A stretch of 26,122 nucleotides of DNA from Bacteroidota bacterium. GTDB taxonomy: Bacteria > Spirochaetota > Spirochaetia > JABMQR01. The translations under genes and the position numbers were made by a program. The notes beneath the pieces are model-generated. The model saw only the letters and a program-made list of their open reading frames with translations. It did not search any database and was not told where the DNA came from. The DNA lies in NCBI GenBank assembly GCA_013202335.1, contig JABMQR010000239.1, positions 1 through 26,122 of the forward strand, written 5' to 3'. Below are positions 24,439 through 26,122 of this stretch, in pieces (positions within the stretch are counted from its first letter, which is position 1; the number at the start of each line of letters is the position of its first letter).

Positions 24439-25875
24439 CTAAATTCGTTTTGGTTCAAATAGTGTGAATTCGTGATATTGCCTGATTAACGTACGACCAG
24501 TTTGCATATCAGGAATATCATTGAGAGCCAGCGCCTGTATAAGAATATTTCCCAGGGCTGTAGCCTCAACGGGACCTGCGCTCACCCGTATACCGGAGAC
24601 ATCAGCAGTCCACTGATTGAGAATGGAATTCTTACATCCACCACCTATGACATAGAGATGTTCATACTGAACTCCGGTTATATCAGATAACTGCCGGGCA
24701 TAACGGGCATACGCCTCTGCCAGTCCACGATATATGACGGTCATGAACTCACCTTTTTTTACGGGAACGGGAAGACCCTTCTCCCTGCAGTAATCCTCTA
24801 CCCTTTTCGGCATGGAATTTTTGGATGAGTTCGGTTTAAGAAAGCGGTTGTCATTGGGATCGATGGCTGAAGGGAATGCAGCACATTTGAGCGTTTCTGC
24901 ATCCAGATCCTTAAAGGTAATAGTTTCACCACCTGCCTCCCACCATCGAAGGCACTCCTGTTGAATCCACATTCCCATGATATTCTTCATAAAACGCACT
25001 TTCCCGCTTGCAGCACCTTCATTGGTGAAGTTATAGGCAAGTGACTTTTCTGAAATAATGGGATCATCAGATTCTATGCCAAGAAGAGACCAGGTCCCGC
25101 TGCTTATATAGAGATAGGGCTTCGCATCTACTACCGGAACAGCTGCAACAGCCGCTGCAGTATCATGACTGCCGCCTGCAATCACCTGTACGGTTGATGG
25201 AGCACCAACCTTTGCAGCCACTTCGGTCCGTAAAGGGCCTAAAACGGTTCCACTTGGGATTATCTCACCAAAGAGATCCCGGTTAAGCCCTAACCTATCA
25301 ATGATTTTCCATGACCAATTTTTTGTTTCCGGATTATAGAGCTGTGTTGTTGAGACATGAGAAAACTCATTTTTCGCAACGCCGCAAAGCCAAAAATTCA
25401 GCAAATCCGGTACTGAGAGATACTTTTTTGCAGCTCCAAGAAGATCCGGTTGATATTTTTTCATGGCTGCCAGCTGATAAATCGTATTCAGCTGCATAAA
25501 CTGGATTCCCGTCTCCTTATAGATCTCCTCCCGGGAAATCTTACTAAAGACCTCTTCCATTATCCCATCAGTCCGGGAATCACGATAGTGGTACGGTAGG
25601 CCGATTAATGCACCATGAGCATCCAGAAGGCCATAATCGACTCCCCATGTATCAATGCTGATACCGGAAATTTCTCCCTCGCCGGGATAGAGGGAGAAAG
25701 CCTTTTTTAGACCCTTTTTTATTTCGGAAAAGATATAGAGAATATCCCAATAGACGCTGCCGTTCACCCGATCATTTCTGGTAACAAACCTGTTTGTAAC
25801 GGTAAACTCCTGCAGATTACCCACAACAACGCGACCGCTTGAAGCTCCCAGATCTACTGCAATATATCTTTTCAT
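24439..25875 (-). CDS. rhaB: L-rhamnulokinase
   Basis: A 478-residue FGGY-family sugar kinase that phosphorylates L-rhamnulose to rhamnulose-1-phosphate, the substrate of the aldolase. The N-terminal phosphate loop is AVDLGASSGRVVVG. RhaB-typical stretches are ISIDTWGVDYGLLDAHG, YHYRDSRTDG, GGSHDTAAAVAAVP (containing the catalytic Asp), SSGTWSLLGIE, and the adenosine motif VIGGGCKNSILNQWTADVSG. Length fits the family (about 485). It is about 6.6 kb from rhaA and in a separate transcription unit. It begins 40 bases after the stop of an unidentified upstream gene. The ribosome-binding site is AGGATAGGGG. Confidence 0.95.
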   Translation of the reverse strand: MKRYIAVDLGASSGRVVVGNLQEFTVTNRFVTRNDRVNGSVYWDILYIFSEIKKGLKKAFSLYPGEGEISGISIDTWGVDYGLLDAHGALIGLPYHYRDSRTDGIMEEVFSKISREEIYKETGIQFMQLNTIYQLAAMKKYQPDLLGAAKKYLSVPDLLNFWLCGVAKNEFSHVSTTQLYNPETKNWSWKIIDRLGLNRDLFGEIIPSGTVLGPLRTEVAAKVGAPSTVQVIAGGSHDTAAAVAAVPVVDAKPYLYISSGTWSLLGIESDDPIISEKSLAYNFTNEGAASGKVRFMKNIMGMWIQQECLRWWEAGGETITFKDLDAETLKCAAFPSAIDPNDNRFLKPNSSKNSMPKRVEDYCREKGLPVPVKKGEFMTVIYRGLAEAYARYARQLSDITGVQYEHLYVIGGGCKNSILNQWTADVSGIRVSAGPVEATALGNILIQALALNDIPDMQTGRTLIRQYHEFTLFEPKRI

Positions 25876-25915
25876 AACACCCCTATCCTTTCAGTACTAA
25901 TTCAATATTCCGACT

Positions 25916-26122
25916 TTACACGTGAGAAAGAAGATACTTTTCTGCTTCCAGACACCAGAGTCCATTATTTCTTTTTACTATAGCATCAAGTTCAGTAAAA
26001 ATCGGGTTTTCCTTACCTGCTTCAGCAAAATTGGTTATTGCGGTAAGCGGTAAATCGATATGAGTATACATCAACTTTTTTCCACCGGGAATTGACGGCA
26101 GGTTAAGTACTGTATCAATAAC
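25916..26122 (-). CDS. C-terminal 68 residues of an unidentified protein, cut by the window edge
   Basis: The frame is open from the window's right end to a TAA at 25918-25916. It contains NLPSIPGGKKLMYTHIDLPL, then TAITNFAEAGKENPIFTELD, then NGLWCLEAEKYLLSHV. It looks like a genuine cytoplasmic protein end, with no membrane segment or signal. I cannot place it in a family. It is not an obvious fragment of lactaldehyde reductase, fucose isomerase or arabinose isomerase by eye. It precedes rhaB by 40 bases on the same strand, so the two are probably co-transcribed and a sugar-related role is likely but unproven. Confidence 0.7.
   Translation of the reverse strand, partial: VIDTVLNLPSIPGGKKLMYTHIDLPLTAITNFAEAGKENPIFTELDAIVKRNNGLWCLEAEKYLLSHV

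Noticed and set aside
1..26122. CRISPR arrays, tRNA, rRNA, phage genes or defence systems
   Set aside because: No regularly spaced repeats, no cloverleaf-like or rRNA-like segments and no phage or nuclease modules were found on reading both strands.

Overview
The window is an AT-rich bacterial chromosome segment centred on L-rhamnose uptake and breakdown. It was probably taken from a spirochaete (Treponema/Spirochaeta/Sphaerochaeta-like). That placement is an inference. Short beta-barrel-like exported proteins ending in aromatic residues point to a two-membrane envelope. The sugar-binding protein has an AQGAQE-type mature start, and a Firmicutes-style YesM/YesN two-component pair sits inside the operon. 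No rRNA or other marker confirms the taxon.

Left part (1-4764). A tight minus-strand operon encodes a PlsC-type acyltransferase, a GltS-like sodium symporter and a SMUG1-type uracil-DNA glycosylase. It is bracketed by two same-orientation intergenic elements (about 8-178 and 3698-3865). Both contain 14-bp inverted arms (GAAGTTTTTGGA.. / ..TCCAAAAACTTC) separated by exactly 37 nt, plus further hairpins. A plus-strand HAD phosphatase follows.

IS insertion (4766-6748). An intact ISAzo13-type element (5352-6671; 19-bp perfect terminal inverted repeats; 3-bp TAA target duplication) splits a minus-strand histidine-phosphatase gene. Removing the element and one TAA restores a continuous reading frame beginning MLTLYFTRHAEST. 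That gene starts 49 bases after the mutarotase stop and looks like the former last gene of the rhamnose operon.

Rhamnose operon (6798-17843, minus strand). In transcription order: rhamnose isomerase (RhaA), a class II aldolase resembling the aldolase half of RhaE, a LytS/YesM-type sensor kinase, an AraC-type response regulator, then binding protein, two-domain ATPase, two permeases and mutarotase. The transporter order is the one known for rhizobial rhaSTPQU. A hairpin plus U-tract between the binding-protein and ATPase genes looks like a partial terminator. A divergent cupin/AraC regulator (17948-18826) shares the promoter region with rhaA.

Right part (18867-26122). It holds two short exported barrel-like proteins, a GH2 glycosidase, a signal-peptide-bearing esterase pseudogene with two in-frame stops, rhamnulokinase (RhaB), and the 3' end of an unidentified gene just upstream of rhaB. 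Two stretches without a clear gene (19479-19942 and 23238-23841) hold a 46-codon gene remnant and a hairpin respectively.

Together the genes would import rhamnose by an ABC transporter, equilibrate its anomers, then isomerise, phosphorylate and cleave it to DHAP and lactaldehyde. No lactaldehyde-processing enzyme is visible in the window.
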